Assembly: GCA_033856025.1 (NCBI GenBank) | Contig: JAWVFQ010000020.1 | Location: 70,999-134,998 of the forward strand | Direction of reading: 5' to 3' | Length of the DNA: 64,000 bases | Source of the DNA: AC-38 sp033856025 | GTDB taxonomy: Bacteria; Actinomycetota; Thermoleophilia; Solirubrobacterales; Solirubrobacteraceae | In this document: piece after piece, positions 1-8,877 of the stretch | Numbering within the stretch: position 1 is the stretch's first letter | How the letters are laid out: each line of letters starts with the position of its first letter | Notes under the pieces: model-generated | The model's database searches: none | Told to the model about the DNA's origin: nothing | The model's input: the letters and a program-made list of their open reading frames with translations, nothing else | Made by a program: the position numbers and the translations under genes

Positions 1-689
1 GTCCCCACCCCGACCGGCCCGCCGCCGGCGTTGTAGCCGTAGTAGCAGCCGACCAGCACGATGGCGGTGGCCATGGCCATGCCCTTGATCACGCTGAACA
101 GCAGGTCGGGCGGGTTCTGGAACATCCAGAAGATCAGGAAGAAGCCGCCCGAGGACACCTCGCCGATCTGGACCACCACCGCCAGGTAGGAGGCGAAGAA
201 GCCGGCCCCCACGGCGATCATGTAGACGAACGGGAGCACGAGCCAGCTGCCGAGCAGGCGCGTCGCGCAGAGGAACGTCAGCGACGGGATGCCCATGACC
301 TCCAGCGCGTCGATCTCGTCGGAGATGCGCATCGAGCCCAGCTCGGCCACGATCCCGGTGCCCACCTTGGCGGCCATCATGTAGCCGAAGACGTAGGGCA
401 CCAGCTCGCGCAGGTCGCACCAGGCGCTGAACACCCCGGCGTACGCCGGAGTGCCCTGGGAGCGCGTGAAGTAGGCGCCCTCGATGCCGCACTGCAGGCC
501 GATGATGAAGACCAGGCCGCAGATGACCAGCGACGAGGAGACGATCAGCACGCCGGCCTGGCGCAGCGTCTCGCCGAAGAAGCGAAAGACGCGTCCGCCG
601 AAGATGTCGCGCATGACCCGGGCGCAGAAGAGGCTGAGGTCGCCGGCGCTCTCCAGCCAGCCGACCGGGGCCGCGATCGCGCCCCTCAT
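1..689 (-). CDS. MlaE/YrbE-family ABC permease (YrbE-B type), partial at C-terminus
   Basis: The reading frame starts at ATG 689-687 and runs off the left edge, so about 229 residues are visible. It is a multi-pass membrane protein whose visible C-terminal part carries the family signature CYYGYNAGGGPVGVG (residues about 214-228), and a middle part with the EIDALEVMGIP motif of MlaE permeases. In actinobacteria these are the membrane subunits of Mce lipid or sterol importers, acting with an ATPase and six Mce proteins. The ATG overlaps the stop of the upstream permease (ATGA), so the two are translationally coupled. The mce genes expected next would lie outside the window to the left. Confidence 0.9.
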   Translation of the reverse strand, partial: MRGAIAAPVGWLESAGDLSLFCARVMRDIFGGRVFRFFGETLRQAGVLIVSSSLVICGLVFIIGLQCGIEGAYFTRSQGTPAYAGVFSAWCDLRELVPYVFGYMMAAKVGTGIVAELGSMRISDEIDALEVMGIPSLTFLCATRLLGSWLVLPFVYMIAVGAGFFASYLAVVVQIGEVSSGGFFLIFWMFQNPPDLLFSVIKGMAMATAIVLVGCYYGYNAGGGPVGVG

Positions 690-1492
690 CGGATCACCGT
701 GATCTCGGGGTGGGTGGCCAGCAGGGTCTGGGTGAACACGTAGTTGAACGCGAACACCCCCAGGAACGCGATGACCACGGCCTGGTTGACCGCGCGTCCC
801 ACGCCCTCGGCGCCGCCCGATGCGGTCATTCCCTTGTAGCAGCACACGATCGCGATGATCGCCCCGAACAGCGTGGTCTTCAGGACCGACCCCCACAGGT
901 CCGTCGTGGAGGCGTTGGTGAAGAACGTCGCCCAAAACGGCCCCAACGGCGCCCCGTTGACCAGCGTGGCCAGGATCCCCCCGAAGATCCCGAAGAGCAG
1001 CGCGTAGATGTCAAACAGCCCCGTGACCAGCATCAGCGCCAGGAACCGCGGGACGACGAGGTTCTTGACCGGATCCACGCCCAGCACCTGCAGCGCGTCG
1101 AGCTCCTCACGGATCTTGCGCGCGCCCAGGTCCGCCGTGATCGCCGTACCCGCCACCCCCGCCAACACGATCGCGTCCACGAACGGCGCGAACTCGCGGA
1201 TGGAGGCCAGCACGAAGAAACCACCCAGGCGATCCAGCGCCCCGAACAACACCAGGAAGTTGGCCGCCTGCAGACCCGGCGCGCCATAACCGAACGCCAC
1301 CGTGGAGACCAGCAGCGGGAACCAACACAGCTTCAACGCGAACAGGAACTGACTCACGAACTCCCCGCCGTAGGGATACGGCGGGCGCAGGGCAGACACG
1401 ATCGTCTTCCCCGTCAAGATCATCATGTCCCCGACCTCCTCGAGGAGGTTCTTCGTGGGGAGGAAGGCTCTGTCGGCGACGGCTCGGATCAT
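686..1492 (-). CDS. MlaE/YrbE-family ABC permease (YrbE-A type)
   Basis: A 268-residue membrane permease of the MlaE family. It carries the conserved cytoplasmic motif GARKIREELDALQVLGVDP and the C-terminal CYKGMTASGGAEGVGRAVN signature, both typical of YrbE1A-like subunits of Mce transporters. I chose ATG 1492-1490 because the N-terminus then matches mycobacterial YrbE1A in length (about 29 residues before the ILTGK motif). A start at 1549 would place the inverted-repeat operator inside the gene. A later ATG at 1426, with GAGGAGG 8 nt upstream, is an alternative. It is the first gene of the leftward operon and is coupled to the next permease by ATGA. Confidence 0.9.
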   Translation of the reverse strand: MIRAVADRAFLPTKNLLEEVGDMMILTGKTIVSALRPPYPYGGEFVSQFLFALKLCWFPLLVSTVAFGYGAPGLQAANFLVLFGALDRLGGFFVLASIREFAPFVDAIVLAGVAGTAITADLGARKIREELDALQVLGVDPVKNLVVPRFLALMLVTGLFDIYALLFGIFGGILATLVNGAPLGPFWATFFTNASTTDLWGSVLKTTLFGAIIAIVCCYKGMTASGGAEGVGRAVNQAVVIAFLGVFAFNYVFTQTLLATHPEITVIR

Positions 1493-1507
1493 CTGGTCTG
1501 CTGGTGA

Positions 1508-1570
1508 GCTAGCACAGAGATCTCTATCACCCCGGCGTGTGTCTGTCAAACATCACTGTACTGTGCTAGC
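1508..1570. promoter_or_regulatory. inverted-repeat operator between mce permeases and GntR regulator
   Basis: Perfect 10-bp arms GCTAGCACAG (1508-1517) and CTGTGCTAGC (1561-1570), 43 bp apart, sit in the divergent gap. A perfect AGAGATCTCT palindrome (1516-1525) overlaps the left arm. The right arm overlaps a TAGCCT hexamer (1567-1572) that could be the -10 of the GntR gene. The arrangement suggests autoregulation and repression of the mce operon by the adjacent GntR protein (inference). Confidence 0.6.
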
Positions 1571-1582
1571 CTCTTGGCACTC

Positions 1583-2356
1583 ATGACGCTGTCCGAGATC
1601 CAGATCGACCGCGACAGCGACGTCCCGCTGGGGACGCAGCTGGCCTGGCGCCTGCGCGCGCTGATCGCGACGGGGCGGCTGGCGCCCGGCGAGCGGGTGC
1701 CCGGCGTGCGCGAGCTGGCCGAGGGCGCCGGCGTGAACGTCAACACCGTCCGCGCGGTCTACGCGCGGCTGGAGGAGCAGGGGCTCCTGCGCTCCGAGCA
1801 CGGCCGCGGCACCTTCGTCGCGCCCGGCGCCGCCGAGTCGGCCGACCTGGCCCGCGTCGCCTCCGACGCGGCCGCCGCCGCCCGCGAGGCGGGCCTGGAC
1901 CCCCGCGACCTCGCCACGGCCCTGTACTCAGGCGCCGACCTCACGCCCCCGAGCCGTCCCGCCGGAGAGACCCCCGCCGAGCCGGCCGGCCCCGACCGGG
2001 CCGCTCCCGGGACCGGGGCCGCTTCGCCGGAGCTCGACGACCGCGAGGTCCGCCGGGCTCTGCGCGCGGAGATCGCCGAGATGGAGCACGAGCTGGTCGG
2101 GCTGGAGAAGGGCGCGGAGCTTCCCGAGCGGCCGCGACCGGCGGCCGGGCGCATCCTGTCCGCGGCCGAGCTGCGCGAGGTGCGCGACGGGCTGGCCGAG
2201 CGGCTGGCCGCGCTGCGCGACGAGCGCGCCGAGGCGCGGCGGCAGGTGTACGCGGAGCGCGCCGCGGCCCTCTCCCCCACGCCGCCCGCCGGCACGTGGC
2301 GTCATGCCGGGGTTTGGACCGGCAAGGCCCGGCCCGGCGTCGTCTGGTCCCGCTGA
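1583..2356 (+). CDS. GntR-family transcriptional regulator with coiled-coil C-terminus
   Basis: A 257-residue protein. Residues about 1-80 form a GntR winged helix: a LAWRLRALIATGRLAPGERV helix, PGVRELAEGAGVNVNTVRAVY recognition region and an EHGRGTFV wing. The rest is Ala/Arg/Glu-rich, predicted helical, and resembles none of the usual FCD, UTRA or aminotransferase effector domains. This places it nearest the YtrA-like GntR group. I prefer ATG 1583; an in-frame TTG lies at 1574. It diverges from the mce permease operon across an inverted repeat, so control of that operon is likely but unproven. Confidence 0.85.
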   Translation: MTLSEIQIDRDSDVPLGTQLAWRLRALIATGRLAPGERVPGVRELAEGAGVNVNTVRAVYARLEEQGLLRSEHGRGTFVAPGAAESADLARVASDAAAAAREAGLDPRDLATALYSGADLTPPSRPAGETPAEPAGPDRAAPGTGAASPELDDREVRRALRAEIAEMEHELVGLEKGAELPERPRPAAGRILSAAELREVRDGLAERLAALRDERAEARRQVYAERAAALSPTPPAGTWRHAGVWTGKARPGVVWSR

Positions 2357-2386
2357 CGGGCTCTCGCCGGGCCTGGCGGCGTCCTG

Positions 2387-4723
2387 TCAGACCTCGGCTT
2401 CGAGCTCGCCGTGGCCGTCGCCGCGCGGCGAGAGGCGGACGGGTGAGCCGGAGAGGGCGCGCAGGCGCACGTCGCGCCAGGACAGGCCCTCCTTGACCAG
2501 CGCGGGCATCCCCATCGCCACGGCCGTGGCGATCTCAACCGCCTGCAGGATGATCCCGTAGCCCAGCGCGTTCGCCGACGACACCCCGTACGCCCCCGTC
2601 AGGACGGCCACGCACGCGGCCTGGAACACCCCGAGGTTCGACGGCGTGGCCGGAAGGACCGCGGTCACGTTGACCGCGAACAGGACGGCCGCGGCGGCGC
2701 CGAGGCCGGCCTGGTGCTCGAGACCGAGCGCGACCAGCAGGACGTAGCAGGACAGCCACTGCACCGCCCACGCCGCCAGCTGCCCGACCGTGGCCAGCGC
2801 GCCCTGGCGGGGACGGCGGAAGACGACGAGCCCGCGGCGAACCTGGTGCAGCGCGCCGCGCGCCTGGCGCAGCCACGCCTCCACCCGGCGGAACCGCGAC
2901 GGCTTGCCCGAGCGCAGCAGCGCCGGCGCCAGCAGGACGCCGGCCAGGATGGCCACCGGCGCGACGGCGAACGCGAGCAGCGCTCCCTCGTGGCCCTGGA
3001 ACAGCCCGACCGTGGCGAACATGACCGACCCCAGGACGACCAGGGCCACGATGTTCAGCAGCGTCTGGGACACGAGCGTCCCCAGCACCACGGGCAGGTA
3101 CTCGCGGGCGCGGCCCAGCCGGCGCGACACGATCAGCGCGCGCGACGGCTCGCCCAGGCGGGCGGGCAGCGTCGCCGACATGAGGACGCCGATGAAGGTC
3201 CCCTGCATGGCGTCGCGCCGCTTCACGCGCACCTCGGGCAGCGCGGCGCGCAGGATCTGGTGCCAGCTCAGCGCGCGCAGGACCATCGACGAGCACATCA
3301 GGCCGAGCCCCACCAGCACCCAGGTGGGGCTGGAGGACAGCAGCGTGCGCCCGATGTTGTGCAGGCCGATGCGCTGGAGCGCCAGGGCGCCGAGGCCGAA
3401 CGCCAGCACCGCCGCGACGAAGAGCGCCAGGCGACGGGCCACCGCGAGCCGTCCGCGCCCGCCCCGGGGGAGCGCGCCCGACGGATCGGGATCCGGCTCC
3501 AGCGTGGGCAGCCGCCGCGCCTTGACGCGGGGCTCGCCGTCGGCGGGCGCCAGGCCGGCGGCCACCGCGACACGGCGGGCCGGCGTCGCGGGTGCGGGCG
3601 CCGAAGCCGCCGCGTCGTAGACGTCGAGCACCTCGGCGGCCACGCGCGGCCAGGCGAAGCGCCCGGCGCCGGCGAACGCCGCGGCGCTCATCCGCTCGCG
3701 CCGCTCCGGCTCCAGCCACAGGTCGCGCAGCGCCTCGGCCAGCGCCGTCGCGTCGCCACGCGGCACCAGCACGCCGTCCACCCCGTCGCTCACCACGTCG
3801 CGATAGCCGGCGATGTCCGACGCGACGACGGGCGTCCCGGCGGCGAACGCCTCCGTCAGGACCATCCCGAAGCTCTCGCCGCCCAGCGAGGGGGCGCACA
3901 GGATGTCCGCCGACTCCAGCGCCTCGCGCTTGCGCTCGTCGGAGACCTTGCCCAGCACCTCCACCCCGCGCGCGTCGACCAGCAGCGAGGCCACCTCGTC
4001 CTCGGTCGCCCCCACGATCTGCAGCGTCGCGGGGACGTGGTCGCGCAGCGCCTCGAAGGCGCGCAGCAGGACCGGCAGGCCCTTGCGCTCCACGGCCTGC
4101 CCGACAAAGACGATCCGCAGGCGGTCGGTCGCCGCGGCGACCGGGCGCGCGTCGGGCACGGCGACGCCGTTGGGGATCACGCGGTAGCGCCCGCCGAAGA
4201 AGCGCTGCCCGGTCCAGGCCGCGGCCTCGGACACCGCGATCCGGGCGCTCAGCATGTTCAACCGCCGGCGGGCGCCGAGCAGGTTCGCCACGCCGTTGGT
4301 GAGGACGTTGTCGGAGTAGCAGTGGAACGTCCCCACGACCGGCGGGCGAGTCGAGGCCAGCAGGTCCCACCCCACCACCGGCGCCACCGGCTCGTGCACA
4401 TGGACGACGTCGTAGCCGCCGGTGCGCAGCTCCCGGCGCATGGTGGTGACGGCGTGCGGCGTCATCGCCAGGTTGGACACCGCGCCGTTGGCCGGGAACC
4501 CGAAGGTGCGCCCGAGCGGGACGAGGTGGTCCGGGAGCGGCCGGCGCTGGGGCTCGGCGCCCCGGTGCAGCAGCGCGGCCAGCCGGTCGGGCGGGTCGAG
4601 CGGGGCCAGGATCCGCACGTCGTGCCCGCTCGCCATGAACTCGTCCGCCAGCGCCTCGATGTGGCGCATGACGCCACCCGGATAGGTCCAGGAGTACGGA
4701 GATACGAGAGCGATCTTGCTCAT
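2387..4723 (-). CDS. PimA-like GT4 glycosyltransferase fused to UPF0104/LPG-synthase-type membrane domain
   Basis: A 778-residue two-part protein. Residues about 1-375 are a GT-B glycosyltransferase of family GT4, close to phosphatidylinositol mannosyltransferase PimA: N-terminal SPYSWTYPGGV, VHVHEP near 108 and the CAPSLGGESFG nucleotide-sugar motif near 279. After a Pro/Ala-rich linker, residues about 425-760 form a multi-spanning domain of the lysylphosphatidylglycerol synthase TM/AglD (PF03706) type, with the SATLPARLGEPSRA and LPATPSNLGVFQ signatures. The fusion suggests glycosylation of a membrane lipid coupled to its flipping (inference). The ATG overlaps the upstream stop (ATGA). The frame remains open upstream, but only as a shadow of the next gene. 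Confidence 0.88.
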   Translation of the reverse strand: MSKIALVSPYSWTYPGGVMRHIEALADEFMASGHDVRILAPLDPPDRLAALLHRGAEPQRRPLPDHLVPLGRTFGFPANGAVSNLAMTPHAVTTMRRELRTGGYDVVHVHEPVAPVVGWDLLASTRPPVVGTFHCYSDNVLTNGVANLLGARRRLNMLSARIAVSEAAAWTGQRFFGGRYRVIPNGVAVPDARPVAAATDRLRIVFVGQAVERKGLPVLLRAFEALRDHVPATLQIVGATEDEVASLLVDARGVEVLGKVSDERKREALESADILCAPSLGGESFGMVLTEAFAAGTPVVASDIAGYRDVVSDGVDGVLVPRGDATALAEALRDLWLEPERRERMSAAAFAGAGRFAWPRVAAEVLDVYDAAASAPAPATPARRVAVAAGLAPADGEPRVKARRLPTLEPDPDPSGALPRGGRGRLAVARRLALFVAAVLAFGLGALALQRIGLHNIGRTLLSSSPTWVLVGLGLMCSSMVLRALSWHQILRAALPEVRVKRRDAMQGTFIGVLMSATLPARLGEPSRALIVSRRLGRAREYLPVVLGTLVSQTLLNIVALVVLGSVMFATVGLFQGHEGALLAFAVAPVAILAGVLLAPALLRSGKPSRFRRVEAWLRQARGALHQVRRGLVVFRRPRQGALATVGQLAAWAVQWLSCYVLLVALGLEHQAGLGAAAAVLFAVNVTAVLPATPSNLGVFQAACVAVLTGAYGVSSANALGYGIILQAVEIATAVAMGMPALVKEGLSWRDVRLRALSGSPVRLSPRGDGHGELEAEV

Positions 4724-6735
4724 GCGACGCGGGCGGGACGGGGCGATGCGTCCGAGGGCCGGGAACCGGACGCGTCCTCCGAGTGTAGGGCACCCGGGCG
4801 CGTATTCATGAGAGGGCCCCCATGCAGGTAGGCGGTGACCACGCCGAGTACGAAGACCGCCACCACGAACAGCAGTGGGCCCGAGTCGTTGGTCAGCGCG
4901 CCGGCCACTCCCCCGGCCAGCCCGCCGGCCAGCGCGGCGCGCCACGCCGGGCCGGGAAGTCGCGCGTAGAGCCGGTCGCGGTAGGCCAGCGCGAGCCCGG
5001 CCAGGCCCGCCGAGACCGCGAAGACGAACGGCATCTTCCCCCGCAGCAGCGCGTGCCACGCGAACTCGTAGCGGCGCTGGACCGTCTGCCAGAACGACAC
5101 GTTCCCGTGCGCCTCCAGGACGTTGCGCGCGAAGTGGCTCTGCGCGCCGGTGAGGAGATCCAGCAGCGCCAGCGCGCCCACGGCGACCACCGGCACCACG
5201 ACGAACACCGCCGCCGCCACCCGCGCGCGCACGTGCCCGGGGACCATGAACAGCGCCGCCACCGCGGCCCCGACGCTGCCGGTGATGACGCCGCCCACGT
5301 CGGCGCCCAGCAGCCCCGACCCGATGGCCAGGGCGAGGGCGAGGCCCGCGATCCCGAACACCGCGGCGATGCGCCGCGACCGCTCGTGTCCGGTGAACAG
5401 AGCCGCGAGACCGGTGAACAGCATGATCGGCAGCGTGGGCTCGAGCTCGTTGCCCACGCCGTAGAAGCGGGCGCCCGCGCGCGGGTTGGGGCCGAGCATG
5501 GACAGCGTGAGCAGGTCGGACCCGGTGGCCAGGTCGGCCAGGTACACCACGAGCGTGACCACCGCCGGCACGAGCGGCGCGCGCGGCCAGGCGACGAGCC
5601 GGTCGGTCAGCGCGCCCAGGACGAACGCGGGCACCGCCACGAGCAGCGCCTCGCGCAGCGGGCTGGCCGGGTCCACGACGCCCGGGACGAGGACGAGGAC
5701 CGGCACCCACAGGAAGGCCAGCGCCCCCACGCGCAGACCGGTCCGGGCGCGCCCGGCCAGCGCGCACGCCGCCAGGAGAAGCGCCCACGCGGCGAGCAGC
5801 ACCTCCAGTGTGCGGATGCGCCGCGGCGCGACGTGGCGGTAGCGGTCGCGCAGACTCAGCAGGTCGGCGGCGGACACGCGCGGGCCCGGCTCGATGCGCG
5901 AGCCCGTGACGTTGCCCGGGACGCGGCGGTGCAGGTGGCGCAGGATGGTGGGCGCCAGGTCGATGCCCGTGACCACACCGTCGCGCTGCGTGGTGTCCGA
6001 GGTCAGGCCGCGCCCGGCGTAGCCGTCGCCCGCGGCGGCGATGGGCAGGAACTGGAGCACGCGCGCGTCGGGCGGCTGCGCCATGACGAGCACGAGCTCG
6101 TCCGGGGCCCGCGCCGCAAGGAACGCGTCCAGCTGCGCCACGCCGGGCACGGTTGCCACCACGAGCCGGTGCCCGCGCAGCAGCGCGCGCGTGCGCGAGA
6201 CCAGTGTGCCCGTCGCGCCCAGCGACACGGCGGCGACGCGCCCGCGCCGGTCGGCGGCGGCCGCGGCGTCGGTCGTGCGCGCGCCCGCGACTCCCGCGTA
6301 CGCGGCGCCGCCCGGGATGGCCGAGGCGAGGAGGCCCGGGCGCACGGTGGCCGGCGCGTCGTGCGCCCGCCGTGCGGCCGCGTCCCAACCGGCGATGACT
6401 CCGCGCGCGCCGCGCGCGACCAGCCGCAGGTCCCCGGGCAGCGACGGCCCGTAGGCGGTGGGCGACACGCGGATTCCCGACGTGATGTCCAGCAGGGCCT
6501 GGTCGTCGCTGTAGTTGCCCTGCGTCGCCGAGACGAGCCCGATGCCCAGCTGGGGCCGGTGCTCGAGGTCGCGCAATAGGCGCGCCACCCCCGCGTCGTC
6601 CCCCGATCCGGCGGGGACGAAGACGAGCAGGGCGCGGGGCGCGGCCGCCGCCGGGGCGGGCGCGGCGGCGCAGGCCGCCACGGCCAGCACCGCGGTGAGC
6701 AGGAGCCCGATGCGCGATCGCCGCGCGCGTGGCAT
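4720..6735 (-). CDS. large membrane protein of unknown function, extracytoplasmic domain plus multi-TM domain (paralogue 2)
   Basis: A 671-residue protein with a signal sequence, an extracytoplasmic region (about 30-330) and a hydrophobic multi-spanning C-terminal half. The soluble part contains GIDLAPTILRHL, reminiscent of the late metal/phosphate-site segment of alkaline-phosphatase-fold enzymes (inference). The membrane half has GARFYGVGNELEP, GADVGGVIT and LTNDSGP. All of these segments recur in the upstream neighbour, so the two are tandem paralogues. The start ATG overlaps the neighbour's stop as TGATG, and its own stop overlaps the glycosyltransferase start. I do not recognise a named family. 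A role in envelope polymer or glycolipid assembly is suggested only by context. Confidence 0.82.
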   Translation of the reverse strand: MPRARRSRIGLLLTAVLAVAACAAAPAPAAAAPRALLVFVPAGSGDDAGVARLLRDLEHRPQLGIGLVSATQGNYSDDQALLDITSGIRVSPTAYGPSLPGDLRLVARGARGVIAGWDAAARRAHDAPATVRPGLLASAIPGGAAYAGVAGARTTDAAAAADRRGRVAAVSLGATGTLVSRTRALLRGHRLVVATVPGVAQLDAFLAARAPDELVLVMAQPPDARVLQFLPIAAAGDGYAGRGLTSDTTQRDGVVTGIDLAPTILRHLHRRVPGNVTGSRIEPGPRVSAADLLSLRDRYRHVAPRRIRTLEVLLAAWALLLAACALAGRARTGLRVGALAFLWVPVLVLVPGVVDPASPLREALLVAVPAFVLGALTDRLVAWPRAPLVPAVVTLVVYLADLATGSDLLTLSMLGPNPRAGARFYGVGNELEPTLPIMLFTGLAALFTGHERSRRIAAVFGIAGLALALAIGSGLLGADVGGVITGSVGAAVAALFMVPGHVRARVAAAVFVVVPVVAVGALALLDLLTGAQSHFARNVLEAHGNVSFWQTVQRRYEFAWHALLRGKMPFVFAVSAGLAGLALAYRDRLYARLPGPAWRAALAGGLAGGVAGALTNDSGPLLFVVAVFVLGVVTAYLHGGPLMNTRPGALHSEDASGSRPSDASPRPARVA

Positions 6736-8819
6736 CAGGGGGTGAGGACGGGGTCGGCCGCGGGCGCGCCCGAGGGCGCCGGCGCGTCCGGCCGGCGCGG
6801 CGCCTCCGCGAGCGCCCGCGCGCGGGTGCCGGCCAGCAGGTAGCCGGTCACCGTGGCCAGCGAGAGCACCGCGTTGACGAGCAGGACCGGCCCCGAGTCG
6901 TTGGTCAGCATCCCGGCGACGCCGGCCGCCAGTCCGCCCACCAGCACCGCGGTCCACGCCCGATGCGGCACGCGGCCGTAGAGCCACTCGCGGTTGCGCA
7001 CCGCGAACCAGATGGCCAGGCCGGCGCCCAGGAAGTAGGCCGGGGTGCGCCCGGTCTTGAGCACCTTGAACGCCAGCTCGTAGCGGCGGGCCACGAGCTC
7101 CCACAGGTCGCCGGGCCCCGACGCCTTGCCGATGTTGCGGCTCAGGTGGTCCGAGCCGGACAGCAGCAGGTCCAGCGCGATCAGCCCGCCGATGGCCACG
7201 AACGGGACCAGGGCGGTCAGCGCGAGCGCGCGCTTGGTGGGCCCGTTGCGCAGCATCACCAGCGTGGCCACGGCCATGCCCATGCCCACGGTGATGACGC
7301 CGCCGACGTCCGCGCCCAGGCGGCCCCAGCCCACCACGATGGCCAGGAACAGCCCGGCCAGCGCGTAGACGACCGGCGTGCGCCGGGTGATCTCGCGGCC
7401 GGTCATCACGGCGGCCAGGCCGGACAGCAGCAGGATCGGCAGCAGCGGCTCGAGCTCGTTGGAGATCCCGAAGAACCGCGCGCCGAAGGCGACGCTCGGC
7501 CCCAGCGCGGAGTTCGTGAGCAGCGGGCCGCCGAACGCCAGGTCGACGGTGTAGACGGCGATCCCCACCGCCGCCGGGATCGCCGGGCCACGCGGCCACC
7601 GCGCCACGCGGTCGGTGATCGCGGCCGCGAGGATGGACAGCACACCGATGAAGGCGGTCTCCTTCAGGCGCGTGCTCGGCTCCACGGCGGCACTGGCCAG
7701 CACGGCCGTCGGCCACCACATCAGCCCCAGCGTCGTGATGCGCAGCGCGGGCGCCACCGCGGCGCGCAGGCCGCGCAGCGCGCCGAGGAACAGGAAGAGC
7801 ACGAGTCCCAGCGCGATAACGCCGCGCATGGACGCGGACTGGCGGCCGCTGCGCACGTCCGACCAGCGCCGGCGCTGATGCTCCAGGTCCTTCGCGCTCA
7901 GCCGCGGGCCGGTGTCGATCGCCTCGCCGCGGGACTGGTCGGGCACCTTGACGCCGAGGTGCTCGAGCACGGTGGGCATCACGTCGATCCCCGACACCAG
8001 TCCGTCGTGGCGCGTGGAGGGCGAGCGCACGCTGCCCTCGCCCAGCCCGGCGGCGGCGAAGGCGGGCTGCTTGTAGAAGCGCGAGGGCGGCCGCGTCAGC
8101 GCGCGGTCGTTGGCGGTCGGGGGCAGGTGCGCGATGAGCAGCAGCTCGCCGGGCGAGCGCGCGGCGATCAGCGCGTCGAGCTGGGCCCGCCCGGCCGGCG
8201 TCGGCGGCACGGCGACCGCCACGAGCGCCCGTCGCGCGCTGAGCTGCATGGTCCGCCCGGCCAGCGTGTCCACCGGGCCGAAGGACACCGCCGCCACGTG
8301 CCCGCCGCGGTCCGCGGCGACGATCGCCGGTCGCGTGTCGCGGCCCGTCACGCCCGCGAACCCGGCGCCCCCCGGGATGGAGCTCGCCAGCAGCCCGGGC
8401 CGCAGCGTGTCCGAGACCCGCTTGGCGCGGCGCTTGGTGGCCGCCCAGTGGGCCAGCGTCCGCGTCGCCGGGTCCAGCGTCGTGCGGAACGGGTCGCGCG
8501 GCTTGTACAGCGACAGCGTGGCGCGCGTGCCCTGCGAGACGTCGAGCAGCGCCTGCTCCTCGCGGTACTCGCCGAGGACCGAGGACCACACACCCAGCGC
8601 CAGGCCCGGCTGCGCGCCCAGGTGGCGCAGGATGAGGTCGCGCGGCTCATCGGGCTTGGTGGGACCGGACAGGTCGAGGTCCTGGACCGGCGTGGCGGTC
8701 CAGAACACGACGACGGCGCGCTTGGGCTCCTGGGCGCCCGCGGTCGCGGGCAGCGCGACGGCCAGGGCGGCGAGGAGGACGAGCGCCCGCGCCAACACGA
8801 CTCGGCGGGGCCGGAACAT
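6735..8819 (-). CDS. large membrane protein of unknown function, extracytoplasmic domain plus multi-TM domain (paralogue 1)
   Basis: A 694-residue protein with a clear signal peptide (residues 1-29 ending in AGAQ), a soluble region to about residue 350 containing GIDVMPTVLEHLG, and then about ten predicted membrane segments. Conserved membrane motifs are GARFFGISNELEP, GADVGGVIT and LTNDSGP. It is the first gene of a three-gene operon. I took ATG 8819, which begins the signal peptide; a longer frame to 8879 would overlap the divergent hemQ-like gene start. It is paralogous along its whole length to the next gene. The function is unknown; the soluble domain may be alkaline-phosphatase-like. 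Confidence 0.82.
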   Translation of the reverse strand: MFRPRRVVLARALVLLAALAVALPATAGAQEPKRAVVVFWTATPVQDLDLSGPTKPDEPRDLILRHLGAQPGLALGVWSSVLGEYREEQALLDVSQGTRATLSLYKPRDPFRTTLDPATRTLAHWAATKRRAKRVSDTLRPGLLASSIPGGAGFAGVTGRDTRPAIVAADRGGHVAAVSFGPVDTLAGRTMQLSARRALVAVAVPPTPAGRAQLDALIAARSPGELLLIAHLPPTANDRALTRPPSRFYKQPAFAAAGLGEGSVRSPSTRHDGLVSGIDVMPTVLEHLGVKVPDQSRGEAIDTGPRLSAKDLEHQRRRWSDVRSGRQSASMRGVIALGLVLFLFLGALRGLRAAVAPALRITTLGLMWWPTAVLASAAVEPSTRLKETAFIGVLSILAAAITDRVARWPRGPAIPAAVGIAVYTVDLAFGGPLLTNSALGPSVAFGARFFGISNELEPLLPILLLSGLAAVMTGREITRRTPVVYALAGLFLAIVVGWGRLGADVGGVITVGMGMAVATLVMLRNGPTKRALALTALVPFVAIGGLIALDLLLSGSDHLSRNIGKASGPGDLWELVARRYELAFKVLKTGRTPAYFLGAGLAIWFAVRNREWLYGRVPHRAWTAVLVGGLAAGVAGMLTNDSGPVLLVNAVLSLATVTGYLLAGTRARALAEAPRRPDAPAPSGAPAADPVLTP

Positions 8820-8828
8820 CGGCAGGAC

Positions 8829-8871
8829 TATACTTTTCGGGCCCGCCGTGCTTTGTTCCTTCCCGGCGGGC
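8829..8871 (+). promoter_or_regulatory. possible promoter and 5'-leader hairpin of hemQ-like gene
   Basis: A TATACT hexamer (8829-8834) precedes an 8-bp inverted repeat, GCCCGCCG (8841-8848) and CGGCGGGC (8864-8871), with a T-rich 15-nt loop. The hairpin ends 6 nt before ATG 8878, and no Shine-Dalgarno sequence is visible. It would occupy the ribosome landing site and could regulate translation (inference). Confidence 0.4.
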
Positions 8872-8877
8872 ATTCGC

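Noticed and set aside
484..702. Small plus-strand frame at the left end
   Set aside because: Lies entirely antisense to the YrbE-B permease and has shadow composition.
4724..6388. The open frame upstream of the glycosyltransferase that would extend it to 1333 residues
   Set aside because: The extension is Arg/Ala-rich shadow sequence of the overlapping membrane-protein gene; ATG 4723 begins a perfect GT4 N-terminus and overlaps the upstream stop.
6729..8877. Very long plus-strand open frame running into the ferredoxin reductase gene
   Set aside because: Antisense to two real membrane-protein genes with signal peptides; its composition is low-complexity Arg/Gly/Gln as expected for a GC-rich shadow.
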